Position numbers and translations under genes: made by a program. A model generated the notes under the pieces. That model was not told the DNA's origin. It saw nothing but the letters and a program-made list of their open reading frames with translations, and searched no databases. Positions 34,834-45,999 of a stretch of DNA of 64,000 nucleotides are shown here, in pieces. Origin of the DNA: Aquarana catesbeiana (Eukaryota > Chordata > Amphibia > Anura > Ranidae); contig NC_133324.1 of the NCBI RefSeq assembly GCF_042186555.1, positions 196,745,640 through 196,809,639 on the forward strand, in the 5' to 3' direction. Within the stretch, counting starts at the first letter, position 1. Every line of letters begins with the position of its first letter.

Positions 34834-35324
34834 GATGTTTCCTCTCTAATCCACTGCAGCTGATGGAACACAGACTGTGTTCCATCAGCTGTTTCCCCCA
34901 GCACTGATCTCGGAGAATTACAGCTCCGGTCCAGCAAGTGACATCATACATGTCCCTTCCTGGTCTGTGTACAGGGGGGATGCTGAGCAGATGGAGGTCC
35001 CCTGAGCTCTCCCTGCCCTTTCCAGCAACACCCACCATGACAGCACCAAGCCGCAGTTGGGACAGCAGAGCCCGGTGAACATGGCAGGGGGGTCAGGCAG
35101 GGAAAGGTGGCACATTGCAGCGGTGGTGGAAGTGTTGAACAGCTTTACAGCCGCTTGTATCACTTTTACATGAAAGCCGACAGTAGGCTTTACTAAAGCA
35201 CACACACTCGGCTGGTAGTGTGTAAATAAACATGTCTGCAGTATTGTAAAAATCTGAATCCCCAGCAAGTGGCAGGGATTTGGATTTTACTACCACCCCC
35301 ATCCTGGTGCCTTAAGGTGGCTGC
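34834..35324. other. Unrecognised sequence with one strong hairpin
   Basis: Hairpin at about 34856-34890 (cagctgatggaacaca/tgtgttccatcagctg). No gene seen. Confidence 0.5.
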
Positions 35325-36337
35325 TTAACCACTTCAGCCCCGGAAGATTTTACCCCCTTCCTGACCAGAGCACTTTTTATAATTTGGCACTGCGCTGCTT
35401 TAACTGACAATTGCGCGGTTGTGCAACACTGTACCCAAACAAACTTTGTGTCCTTTTTTCCCCACAAATAGAGCTTTCTTTTGGTGGTATTTGATCACCT
35501 CTATGTTTTTTATTTTTTGCGCTATAAACAAAATGACGACAATTTTGAAAAAAAAAAAATATTTTTTACTTTTTGCTATAATAAATATCCCCAAATAAAA
35601 AAAGAAAAAACTAATTTCTTCATCAGTTTAGGCCAATATATATTCTTCTACATATTTTTGGTAACAAAAATTGCAATAAGCGCATATTGATTGGTTTGCG
35701 CAAAAGTTATAGCATCTACAAACTATGGGAAAGATTTATGGCATTTTTATGGCATTTTTATTTATTTATTTATTTTTTTTACTGGTAATGGGGGTAATCT
35801 GCGATTTTTAGCGGTACTGCAACATTGCAACGGACAGATCAGACACGTTTGACACTTTTTTTGGACCATTGACAATTATGCAGCGATCAGTGCTATAAAA
35901 ATGCACTGATTACTGTGTAAATGTTACTGGCAGGGGAGGGGTTAACACTAGGGGCGATCAAGGGGTTAACTGTGTGTTCCCTCTGTGTGTTCTAACTGTG
36001 TGGGGATGGGAGTGACTAGGAGAGGAGACATATTGTTTTTCCTACTTAGTAGGAACAAACGATATGGCTCCTCTCCTCTGAGAGCACAGGGATTTGTGTG
36101 TTTACACACAAATCTCAGTGCTGGTGCTTGTGCACGCGATTGTGCGTAGTCGGTGGTGATCGTGCCCGCTGGCCATGCGTATCGGGTCCCCCACCATGCA
36201 TCGGGTGCGTGGATGCCTCCGGCAGCGCGCGTGCCCTCTGGTGGCATAAAAAGGGTAGGACGTACCCATATGGGGTTTCGCCTTGGGGTGCCATTCTGCT
36301 GCAGTATATCTGCGTGAGCCGGTTGGGAACCGGTTAA
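35325..36337 (+). mobile_element. TTAA-flanked non-autonomous element, piggyBac-like insertion (copy 2)
   Basis: The body is 35329-36333 between TTAA at 35325-35328 and 36334-36337. It starts ccacttcagccccgg and its first 200 bp are the reverse complement equivalent of 6820-7018 (shared gtgcaacactgtaccc-, cacaaatagagctttcttttgg- and gatcacctctatg-like words). The right part differs from copy 1. No transposase frame. Confidence 0.7.
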
Positions 36338-36792
36338 GCCGCCTTATGGTAGAGCCAGCCCTACCTTACTCTATTCACTGTTATATGTATCCCAACTTGG
36401 GAGACTCTGGAAATTATAGCGTTAGGACCCCAGTACACAGAGCAGCCTGGGTGCTGGGAAGGCAGCAGATAGATGATCAGCAGAGTCAGGCAAACCGGGT
36501 CAATAACTGATAGTCAGATTAGGTATGAACACAGAAACCGAAGAATGGTCAAGGTTCAAGCCGGAGTTAACAATGGATAAGCAAATCAGGAGCAGAAATT
36601 AGACAGAGACATATTCGAGGGACAAGCCAAACTCAGGGCAGGCAGATTTCAGGAGTAGACAGTGGCAGGCAAGGTCAGTAGCAGGTGATCAGACATAAGA
36701 GCAGGTAACAGGAAACACTGTAGACCAGACAGTACTGATCATGTGTAGCAACTCTGTTTAAATAATCCATTTGGAGCCAGCATTAAAGAAAG
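36338..36792. other. Unclassified, possibly LTR-derived
   Basis: Repeated words such as gtcaggcaaaccgggtcaa, caggcagatttcagg and ggcaggcaaggtcag recall the word structure of the gypsy-1 LTR read in reverse, but I could not align it. It forms the left flank of the hAT-type insertion at 36801. Confidence 0.3.
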
Positions 36793-37071
36793 GCGTGCAC
36801 AGGGGCAGACTGACCATTCGGGCACTCGGGCACGTGCCACTAGGGGGCCCCATCAGGGTTGCCAGCCTCAGTAAAACCAGGGACAGATTGTAAAAATCTG
36901 TGTATTTTTACATCTGCCCCTGAAATCTCTGACACTGACATCATTTTGATGTAAAATTTCGGAGGCTATAGCTGCTCCGCCCCTCCACTACCTCCTCAGC
37001 CAATGGGAACACAGTGTACACGCCCTCTCCTTCCCCCGGCTTCTTTGAATACAGAGCAGGATATGCTGACA

Positions 37072-37145
37072 GCTGGAGGAGAGGAGAGGAGAGGAGAGGA
37101 GAGGAGAGGAGAGGAGAGGAGAGGAGAGGAGAGGAGAGGAGAGGG
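37072..37145. repeat. (GAGGA)n microsatellite
   Basis: About 14 near-perfect 5-bp copies. Confidence 0.95.
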
Positions 37146-37530
37146 AGGCGGGGACACAAATGCAGTGTGGGATGGACTTCAGGCTAATGCAAGGTAAGCT
37201 GAGTAACTTGGTTAAATGTCGTTTTATCAATGCTTTCTCTGGTGAGCAGGAGGAGGAGGCTATGTTTCCTCTAGCAGAGCTCCTGTCTCTGAGGCTGTTA
37301 GATCGTTTTTCTGTGTATGGAGAAGTGCACTGCTCCTGGAGGAAGGATGTTCTGAACTTCTCCCCCAACCTCTGCTACATCTCCCTATTGATTACCTGCC
37401 CACCAATACACAGACACATCAGCCTCCTCTCCTGTATTACCACCGAATGTGTCTGTGAGCTGCTGGGGTACTACAAGTCCCAGCATGTCAAGAGATGGGG
37501 GCAGCAGTGTGTTAGAATGATTTCTAGATG
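37146..37530. other. Non-repetitive interior of hAT-X copy 1
   Basis: A 123-codon frame (37160-37531) starts MQCGMDFRLMQGKLSNLVK and has a cysteine-rich end. I do not recognise it, and it runs into the minisatellite. It could be a captured sequence or chance. Confidence 0.3.
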
Positions 37531-37539
37531 AAAAATACT

Positions 37540-38880
37540 GTGTGTATGTATATGCTTAATGTGTGTGTGTGTGTATGTAGCCTGTGTGTATACTGTGTCT
37601 GTATACTGTGTGTGTGTCTGTATACTGTGCGTGTGTCTGTGTGTATACTGTGTCTGTATACTGTGTGTGTGTCTGTATACTGTGTGTGTGTCTGTGTGTA
37701 TACTGTGTCTGTATACTGTGTGTGTATGTATATGCTTAATATGTGTGTGTGTGTATGTGACTGTGTGTATACTGTGTGTGTGTCTGCATACTGTGAGTGT
37801 GTCTGTGTGTATACTGTGTGTCTGTATACTGTGTGTGTGTGTGACTGTGTGTATACTGTGCGTGTCTGTGTGTATACTGTGTGTGTGTGTCTGTGTGTAT
37901 ACTGTGTCTGTATACTGTGTGTGTGTCTGTATACTGTGTCTGTATACTGTGTGTGTGTGTCTGTATACTGTGTCTGTGTGTATACTGTGTGTGTGTGTGG
38001 GTCTGTATACTGCATCTGTATATTGTGTGTATACTTTGTCTGTATACTGTGCATGTGTCTGTGTGTATACTGTGTGTGTGTGTCTGTGTCTGTATACTGC
38101 ATCTGTATACTGTGTGTATACTGTGTCTGTATACCGTGCATGTGTCTGTGTGTATACTGTGTCTGTATACTGTGCATGTCTGTGTGTATACTGTGTGTGT
38201 GTGTCTGTGTGTATACTGTGTGTGTGTCTGTGTGTATACTGTGTCTGTATACTGTGTATGTGTCTGTGTGTATATTGTGTCTGTGTGTATACTGTGTTTG
38301 TGTCTGTGTCTGTACACTGCATCTGTATACTGTGTGTATACAGTGTCTGTATACTGTGTGTGTGTCTGTGTGTGTGTCTGTGTGTATACTGTGTCTGTAT
38401 ACTGTGTGTGTATACTGTGTCTGTATACTGTGTGTGTGTCTGTGTGTATACTGTGTCTGTATACTGTGTGCGTGTCCGTGTGTATACTGTGTCTGTATAC
38501 TGTGTGTGTGTCTGTATACTGTATGTATACTGAGTGTGTGGGTCTGTGTCTGTATACTGTGTCTGTATACTGTGTGCGTGTCTGTGTGTATACTGTGTGC
38601 GTGTCTGTGTGTATACTGTGTGCGTATACTGTGTGTATGCTGTGTCTGTATACTGTGTGCGTGTCTATGTGTATACTGTGTCTGTTTACTGTGTGCGTGT
38701 CTGTGTGTATACTGTGTCTGTATACTGTGTGCGTGTCTGTGTGTATACTGTGTGTGTATACTGTGTCTATATACTGTGTGTGTGTCTGTGTGTGTCTGTG
38801 TGTATACTGTGTGTGTCTGTGTGTATACCTTGTCTGTATACTGTATGTGTGTCTGTGTGTATACTGTGTGTGTATACTGT
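37540..38880. repeat. TG-rich minisatellite, 1.3 kb (TATACTGTGT-CTG units)
   Basis: Variable-length units built from tatactgtg, tctg and (tg)n, typically 14 to 28 bp. They contain no stop in most frames, so frames of 510 codons (minus) and 550 codons (plus) span it. Composition (Thr/His/Tyr/Gln or Cys/Val/Tyr only) shows these are not proteins. Confidence 0.95.
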
Positions 38881-39542
38881 ATGATCCATGTGTGCCCACT
38901 GCCGCTTAACAAAAATCGCTCTAACAATCCCATGCCCATGAAAAATGCACTTGTTGCCATTTTGAGCCATCTGATTGGTGAAATACTGAGCTCAGCCTCG
39001 GAACCGGCAGCAGGTCTGGGTACACACCTGTGCAATGACATCATGGCACACATCAAGCATGGCTTTTATTCACATGCCTCAATGCCCAATCTGTGGCCAA
39101 CCACAGCAGTTCCCTATTCAGCTGGCTCCACGACTCACTTGCGCAGTTCAGAGCCTGCAACAAGTGGATTTTTTTTTTAAAGCCTTTTCCCGCCAGCTGC
39201 CTACCACACCAAGCACTAAGGTGCAAAGGTGTGTGTAAAGGGACACCAATAAAAGGTGACACTCTGGGGACTCTGCTGTAAGGTACTACTCTGGGGGCTC
39301 TGCCATAGGGTGCCACTGTGGGGGCTCTGTCGTAAGGGGAGATTCTGGTGTAAGGGGGGACTGATGTATAGGGAGAATGTTGGGACTTTGGTGTAAGGGA
39401 GGACTCTGATGTGAGCGTGGTGCTCATCCCGACTGCTGTACTCTATATGTTGTTTTGTTTGTTACTTACTCCTGACCCACGTACTCTGTACATTATACTG
39501 TACATAGACCTGACCAAGGTGTTGTCTCAACAGTTGCTGGTT

Positions 39543-39690
39543 TTAATTAAAGGGATTGTAAAGTCTTGTTTTTTTATTTATTTTTAAATAACAAGCATGT
39601 CATAACCCTCTGTGCAGTTGGCTTTGCACAGAGCAGCCCAGATCCTCCTCTTCTCGGGTCCCTCTTTGCTGCTCCTGGCCCCTCCCTCTT
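39543..39690 (+). repeat. Repeat family R1, copy 2
   Basis: Begins ttaaagggattgtaaag and contains ctctgtgcagttggctttgc. Same orientation and start as 11043 and 40925. It lies within hAT-X copy 1. Confidence 0.65.
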
Positions 39691-39787
39691 ATGGAGTGCC
39701 CCCACAGCATGCAGCTTGCTGGGAAGGCCCCAAAATCTCCTATTGCTCAGGGGCCCCATGAGTTGTCAGTCCGCCCCTGGCGTGCAC

Positions 39788-40104
39788 TGTTACCACATAC
39801 AATTTTTCTTGTACAATATATATAATAGGTATTCTGATATTTGGGAATATATTTAAACAGTTGAGTGTGTTTCTCCATTATACCACTCCTAGCTTCCCAA
39901 TTGGTGTTATTGTTAATATTTCTCCCTTAAGGACTTGGACATTATTTTTCCTTCTCACATCTCACATGGGTTGTAGACAGCTTTTTTTGAATCCTCCAAT
40001 CAGGCTGCACCCAAAATACATTTGCTGGGTTTAGTCCAAATAGGGTGCATTATATTAGCCACTGTACAGAAAGAAGAGCCGGATTTAATAAATTGCTACC
40101 AAGC
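39788..40104. other. AT-rich spacer between hAT-X copy 1 and the gypsy remnant
   Basis: Nothing recognised. Confidence 0.5.
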
Positions 40105-40275
40105 TGTCAGGGAAACAGTCTTAGGACTGGCGATCCTGCCAGTAACCGTCATAGTCACGCCGGGCGCATCCCCAGGCGCATGCACGCACGCAAATACGCG
40201 ACAGCGGTTACACACAGATGCAACACGACGGGTGCCCGCAGACGTGCGCGCAGACATGCTCCGGCGCGCGCAATC

Positions 40276-40730
40276 AAAATATATCTATCTTCTGCTTATC
40301 ATCCCCAGAGCAACGGTCAAACCGAAAGAACAAACCAAACCTTAGAACAATATCTACGCTGCTTCTGCTCATTTTCCCAGGACAATTGGATCTCCTTACT
40401 TCCGTGTGCGGAGTTCGCATATAACAATTCAATTCATGCAACCACCAACCAATCCCCCTTTTGGGCCAACTATGGGTTCCATCCCTCTTTTCTGTCCAAT
40501 GTCATTCCAGAGGCCTCAGTTCCAGCAGTTCAGGACAGAATTAACGCTATCCAGGCTAACTATCAGACCCTCCAGATGACCATGCAAAAAGCTCAGGAGG
40601 ATTACAAAAAGCAGTATGACAAAAGGAGGAAAAACCCTGTGTTTAAGGTTGGAGATAGCGTATGGCTCTCTTTGGCAAATCTGAAACTTCCTTGTCCCTC
40701 TCGGAAGTTGGGTCTTAGGTTTGTCGGGCC
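40276..40730 (+). pseudogene. Gypsy-3 integrase C-terminal part (left piece)
   Basis: Reads IKIYLSSAYHPQSNGQTERT, which includes the third catalytic residue (Glu) of the DDE integrase, through SPFWANYGFHPSFLSN to the C-terminal SH3-like region DSVWLSLANLKLPCP. It is closely similar to 49015-49376 but retains a 100-bp segment (SFSQDNWISLLPCAEFAYNN) that is deleted there. It continues after the hAT insertion at 45712. Confidence 0.88.
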
Positions 40731-40924
40731 CAGGGGCAGACTGACAACTCATGGGGCCCCCGGGCAATAGGAGATCCTGGGGCCCCTTGTCCCCGCTCAT
40801 GTGTTCCCACCCACACTCAAGCCACACCCACACAAATTCCCACCTACATTTTGCACTGCCCACACTACATGCGTTCGTCACAGAATTACATTAAAGAAAG
40901 TGCAACAACGGTACATTTCCAAAA

Positions 40925-41165
40925 TTAAAGTGATTGTAAAGGCTCTTTTTTTTTTTTTTAAATAACAAACATATCATACTTCCCTCCACTGTGCAGCTCG
41001 TTTTGCACAGAGTGGCCCTGAACCTGGTCTTCTGGGGGTGGCTCTCGCGGCTCCTCCCCACATCAGATAACTCCCTAGGAGAAGCGCTCTCCTGGGGGAG
41101 GGGGGGGGGTTACCTTTCAGGTGCGCTCCCATGTCCAGCATTTGCGTCTATAGACACATGTTTAC
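40925..41165 (+). repeat. Repeat family R1, copy 3
   Basis: Begins ttaaagtgattgtaaagg. Shares aaataacaaacatatcatac and the cgtctatagacacat word with copy 1 at 11043. Confidence 0.68.
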
Positions 41166-41267
41166 ATACATGTGCTCATCCTACATAAAGCTTTTCATAT
41201 AGAGCATGTGCGGGGATCATGGGGGTGCTTTACATTTTTTTTTAATTATTATTATTTACTTTATATA

Positions 41268-44200
41268 ATTTTCACTGACCACCAATGTAAAGAACATTCT
41301 TCCCACAGACCACCAATGTAAGGAACATTCTTCTCACTGACCACCAATGTAAGGAACATTCTTCTCACTGATCACCAATGTAAGGGACATTCTTCTCACT
41401 GATCACCAATGTAAGGAACATTCTTCCCACTGATCACCAATGTAAGGAACATTCTTCTCACTGATCACCAATGTAAGGAACATTCTTCTCACTGACCACC
41501 AATGTAAGGAACATTCTTCTCACTGACCACCAATGTAAGGATCATTCTTCTCACTGATCACCAATGTAAGGAACATTCTTCCCACTGACCATCAATGTAA
41601 GGAGCATTCTTCTCACTGACCACCAATGTAAGGGACATTCTTCCCACTGACCACCAATGTAAGGATCATTCTTCTCACTGATCACCAATGTAAGGAACAT
41701 TCTTCCCACTGACCATCAATGTAAGGAGCATTCTTCTCACTGATCACCAATGTAAGGGACATTCTTCTCACTGACCACCAATGTAAGGAACATTCTTCCC
41801 ACTGACCACCAATGTAAGGAACATTCTTCTCACTGACCACCAATGTAAGGAACATTCTTCCCACTGACCACCAATGTAAGGAGCATTCTTCTCACTGATC
41901 ACCAATGTAAGGAACATTCTTCCCACTGACCACCAATGTAAGGAACATTCTTCCCACTGACCACCAATGTAAGGAACATTCTTCCCACTGACCACCAATG
42001 TAAGGATCATTCTTCTCACTGATCACCAATGTAAGGAACATTCTTCCCACTGACCACCAATGTAAGGAGCATTCTTCCCACTGATCACCAATGTAAGGAA
42101 CATTCTTCCCACTGACCACCAATGTAAGGATCATTCTTCTCACTGATCACCAATGTAAGGAACATTCTTCCCACTGACCATCAATGTAAGGAGCATTCTT
42201 CTCACTGACCACCAATGTAAGGAACATTCTTCCCACTGACCACCAATGTAAGGATCATTCTTCTCACTGATCACCAATGTAAGGAACATTCTTCCCACTG
42301 ACCACCAATGTAAGAAACATTCTTCCCACTGACCACCAATGTAAGGAGCATTCTTCCCACTGACCACCAATGTAAGGAACATTCTTCCCACTGACCACCA
42401 ATGTAAGGAACATTCTTCCCACTGACCACCAATGTAAAGAACATTCTTCCCACTGACCACCAATGTAAGGAACATTCTTCCCATGACCATCAATGTAAGG
42501 AACATTCTTCCCACTGACCACCAATGTAAGGAACATTCTTCCCACTGACCACCAATGTAAGGATCATTCTTCTCACTGATCACCAATGTAAGGAACATTC
42601 TTCCCACTGACCACCAATGTAAGGAGCATTCTTCCCACTGATCACCAATGTAAGGAACATTCTTCCTACTGACCACCAATGTAAGGAACATTCTTCCCAC
42701 TGACCACCAATGTAAAGAACATTCTTCCCACTGACCACCAATGTAAGGAACATTCTTCCCACTGATCACCAATGTAAGGAACATTCTTCCCACTGACCAC
42801 CAATGTAAGGAACATTCTTCCCACTGATCACCAATGTAAGGAACATTCTTCCCACTGACCACCAATGTAAGGAACATTCTTCCCACTGACCACCAATGTA
42901 AGGAACATTCTTCCCACTGACCACCAATGTAAGGAACATTCTTCCCACTGACCACCAATGTAAGGAACATTCTTCCCACTGACCACCAATGTAAGGAACA
43001 TTCTTCCCACTGACCACCAATGTAAGGAACATTCTTCCCACTGATCACCAATGTAAGGAACTTTCTTCCCACTGACCACCAATGTAAGGAACATTCTTCT
43101 CACTGACCATCAATGTAAGGAGCATTCTTCTCACTGATCACCAATGTAAGGAGCATTCTTCTCACTGACCACCAATGTAAGGAACTTTCTTCTCACTGAC
43201 CACCAATGTAAGGAACTTTCTTCTCACTGACCACCAATGTAAGGAACTTTCTTCTCACTGACCACCAATGTAAGGAACTTTCTTCTCACTGACCACCAAT
43301 GTAAGGAACTTTCTTCTCACTGACCACCAATGTAAGGAACATTCTTCTCACTGACCACCAATGTAAGGAACTTTCTTCCCACTGACCACCAATGTAAGGA
43401 ACATTCTTCTCACTGATCACCAATGTAAGGAACATTCTTCTCACTGACCACCAATGTAAGGAACTTTCTTCCCACTGACCACCAATGTAAGGAACATTCT
43501 TCTCACTGACCACCAATGTAAGGAACTTTCTTCCCACTGACCACCAATGTAAGGAACATTCTTCCCGCTGATCACCAATGTAAGGAACATTCTTCTCACT
43601 GACCACCAATGTAAGGAACATTCTTCCCACTGATCACCAATGTAAGGAACATTCTTCTCACTGATCCCAATGTAAGGAACATTCTTCCCACTGACCACCA
43701 ATGTAAGGAACATTCTTCTCACTGACCACCAATGTAAGGAGCATTCTTCTCACTGACCACCAATGTAAGGAACATTCTTCCCACTGATCACCAATGTAAG
43801 GAACTTTCTTCCCACTGACCACCAATGTAAGGAACATTCTTCTCACTGACCACCAATGTAAGGAACTTTCTTCCCACTGACCACCAATGTAAGGAACATT
43901 CTTCCCGCTGATCACCAATGTAAGGAACATTCTTCTCACTGACCACCAATGTAAGGAACATTCTTCCCACTGATCACCAATGTAAGGAACATTCTTCTCA
44001 CTGATCCCAATGTAAGGAACATTCTTCCCACTGACCACCAATGTAAGGAACATTCTTCTCACTGACCACCAATGTAAGGAGCATTCTTCTCACTGACCAC
44101 CAATGTAAGGAACATTCTTCCCACTGATCACCAATGTAAGGAACTTTCTTCCCACTGACCACCAATGTAAGGAACATTCTTCTCACTGACCACCAATGTA

Positions 44201-44680
44201 AGGAACTTTCTTCCCACTGACCACCAATGTAAGGAACATTCTTCTCACTGACCACCAATGTAAGGAACTTTCTTCCCACTGACCACCAATGTAAGGAACA
44301 TTCTTCCCACTGATCACCAATGTAAGGAACATTCTTCTCACTGACCACCAATGTAAGGAACATTCTTCCCACTGACCACCAATGTAAGGAACATTCTTCT
44401 CACTGACCACCAATGTAAGGAACATTCTTCTTACTGACCACCAATGTAAGGAACTTTCTTCCCACTGACCACCAATGTAAGGAACATTCTTCTCACTGAC
44501 CACCAATGTAAGGAACTTTCTTCCCACTGACCACCAATGTAAGGAACTTTCTTCCCACTGACCACCAATGTAAGGAACATTCTTCCCACTGACCACCAAT
44601 GTAAGGAACATTCTTCCCACTGATCACCAATGTAAGGAACATTCTTCTCACTGACCACCAATGTAAGGAACATTCATAGT
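41268..44680. repeat. 31-bp tandem repeat array, about 110 units, with higher-order structure
   Basis: The unit is actgaccaccaatgtaagg plus aacattcttccc (31 bp), with variants gatc/gacc, ttctc/ttccc, and aacattc/aactttc/agcattc/atcattc. The aactttc variant is confined mostly to 43180-44560. A rare one-base-deleted unit (ctgatcccaatg) appears at 43661 and again at 44001, 340 bp apart. Together with matching neighbours this shows a duplicated block of 11 units. Because 31 is not a multiple of 3 and the minus strand lacks stops in most units, frames up to 310 codons appear there; they are repeat artefacts. Confidence 0.97.
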
Positions 44681-44717
44681 GTACAGATTTTAGTGATATA
44701 TATATAATAAACGCACT

Positions 44718-45035
44718 TAGCCCAGGTTCACACTGACAGCGGGAATGAAAGTGTGTGAGTTCAGCTAAACTCACACAATTTCATACCCACATATCAGTGC
44801 GAGTTTGGCAGCGATTTCAGAGACATCTGTGCGGGTTGCTGCACAGATGTCTATGGAAATCGCACCCAGAAGTCACCAAAAGTTGTACAGAAACTACTTT
44901 TGGGAATCAGTGCGGTGCCACAAATGTGGCATCGCACTGATTCGGGTAGTGCCATTGCCGGCGATTGCCGCTGATTTGCCATGCGATTTGCCATGTCAAA
45001 TCGCATGGCAAATTGCTTCAATGTGAACAAGGTAT
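44718..45035. repeat. MITE-like element inside hAT-X copy 2
   Basis: Left end ttagcccaggttcacactg; inward-read right end ttataccttgttcacattg. Several internal hairpins (for example gcgatttgccatg/catggcaaatcgc). Non-coding. It resembles the organisation of 34563-34833 and 52588-52868. Confidence 0.6.
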
Positions 45036-45704
45036 AAGTGCTATTCCCTATATATAACACTGATATCTATACACTGAGTGCACTGAGTGGCATTCAATGT
45101 ACCAGATGTCAGTGTGCACTAGTGAATAGCACCTGCCACCTGGTAAATAGGCACAGCACAGGGCAAGAATGAAGTGGAACACTCAGCAGCATGGCTCTCT
45201 CGTTTACAACACACATTATACACTAACTGGCAACTGCTCTCCTCTTTGTCATTATCACACTGACCTGCTGCTGCACACAAGGCAGGTCAGTGTGGGTTCC
45301 TTTGGGAAAGGGAAATTCTTCTCTCCAGATGACTTCACTCAGCCTGTGCGGCGCGCTCTGCTGCCTCCAGCTTCTTTACCGGTCCCCCGCGCCAGTGACG
45401 AATGGCCCGCCCCTCGGCTGAATTCCCCAGGGGGAGAGGTGGCCAGAGCGCCTGTCATTAAAATCATCCCCGAACGGCTGACGGCTCGCCTCTGAGCTGA
45501 TGAATGATGCATCCTGGCCAGCTCTGCTTATATAGCCCCATCAACCAGAGGTAAAGGCTACACTTTACTGCTTCGGAAGGGGTATTTTTTTTCACATTAT
45601 GCTGCGGGCACCTCCTGGGACAGACGGACTGAGCCGGCCCGGGCCCCACCCACCACGGGGCCCTCGGACGGCGACCGACTGACCGAATGGTCAGTCCGCC
45701 CCTG
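45036..45704. other. Right-hand interior and end of hAT-X copy 2
   Basis: GC-rich, no recognised protein. The last 30 bp form the terminal inverted repeat. Confidence 0.6.
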
Positions 45705-45895
45705 GTCGGGCCATTTACAATCAAACGAGAATTTAACCCAGTGGCATTTGAACTAGTATTATCAGGTTCCTATAAAATACATCCAGTATTTCATGTCTCT
45801 TTGCTTAAAACTGTTGTCTCTAGTCCCTTTCCAGGAAGAGAAGAAGTTCCTCCTCCTCCAGTCCAATGCCTGAATGGTTTACTGGAGATTGACTA
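45705..45895 (+). pseudogene. Gypsy-3 integrase C-terminal part (right piece)
   Basis: Resumes at the target duplication with GPFTIKREFNPVAFELVL, then VFHVSLLKTVV and PPPPVQCLNGLLEID, and stops at 45893-45895. In related elements this proline-rich linker leads into a chromodomain, so the coding is cut just before that domain. Confidence 0.85.
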
Positions 45896-45999
45896 AAGTT
45901 CAGATCTTAAAAATGCCTATTTGCTATATCTGGCTCTGCAGCCCCGGATATTCTCCATTGAAGCTGCTAAAGTTGGGTTTCTTATTATCTGGTGATCCC

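Larger units (their letters stand above)
36793..39787. mobile_element. hAT-type element, 3.0 kb (hAT-X copy 1), 8-bp TSD, minisatellite-laden
   Basis: The body is 36801-39779 with target duplication gcgtgcac at 36793-36800 and 39780-39787 (one flanking base is ambiguous). Left end caggggcagactgacca and inward-read right end caggggcggactgacaa are near-perfect inverted repeats. Its right end is the reverse complement of the left end of the element at 40731, so the two are antiparallel copies. The interior holds a GAGGA microsatellite, a 1.3-kb TG-rich minisatellite and an R1 repeat. No transposase seen. Confidence 0.85.
40723..45712. mobile_element. hAT-type element, 5.0 kb (hAT-X copy 2), 8-bp TSD, filled by a 31-bp satellite
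   Basis: The body is 40731-45704. Target duplication gtcgggcc lies at 40723-40730 and 45705-45712. The uninterrupted target (ttgtcgggccatttac) is present in the related gypsy at 49365. Left end caggggcagactgac; inward-read right end caggggcggactgac. The interior has an R1 copy (40925), a 3.4-kb 31-bp minisatellite (41268-44680), a MITE (44718-45035) and about 670 bp of GC-rich sequence. No transposase frame. Confidence 0.9.
40105..45900 (+). mobile_element. Gypsy-3 remnant: LTR start fused to integrase end, split by hAT-X copy 2
   Basis: 40105 opens with tgtcagggaaacag, an LTR-type start. A GC-rich LTR-like stretch runs to about 40275, then joins directly to integrase sequence. The remnant is interrupted at 40730/45705 by a 5-kb hAT-type element and ends near 45900. 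Gag, protease, RT and RNase H are missing, so this is an internal-deletion product. Confidence 0.75.

Noticed and set aside
36400..36790. Solo LTR
   Set aside because: Word composition recalls a gypsy LTR in reverse but I could not align it or find TG/CA ends with a duplication.
37524..39180. Open frames of 510 codons (minus) and 550 codons (plus)
   Set aside because: They lie over the TG-rich minisatellite and use only a handful of residues (Thr, His, Tyr, Gln, Ser or Cys, Val, Tyr). No protein family fits; they exist because the repeat has no stop triplets.
41268..44680. Possible CRISPR array (31-bp repeats)
   Set aside because: Units are head-to-tail with no spacers, the host is a vertebrate, and no cas genes are present.
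41682..44774. Set of minus-strand open frames up to 310 codons with a 31-residue period
   Set aside because: They follow directly from the 31-bp tandem repeat, which is read in all three frames in turn. No start context, no flanking coding sequence.
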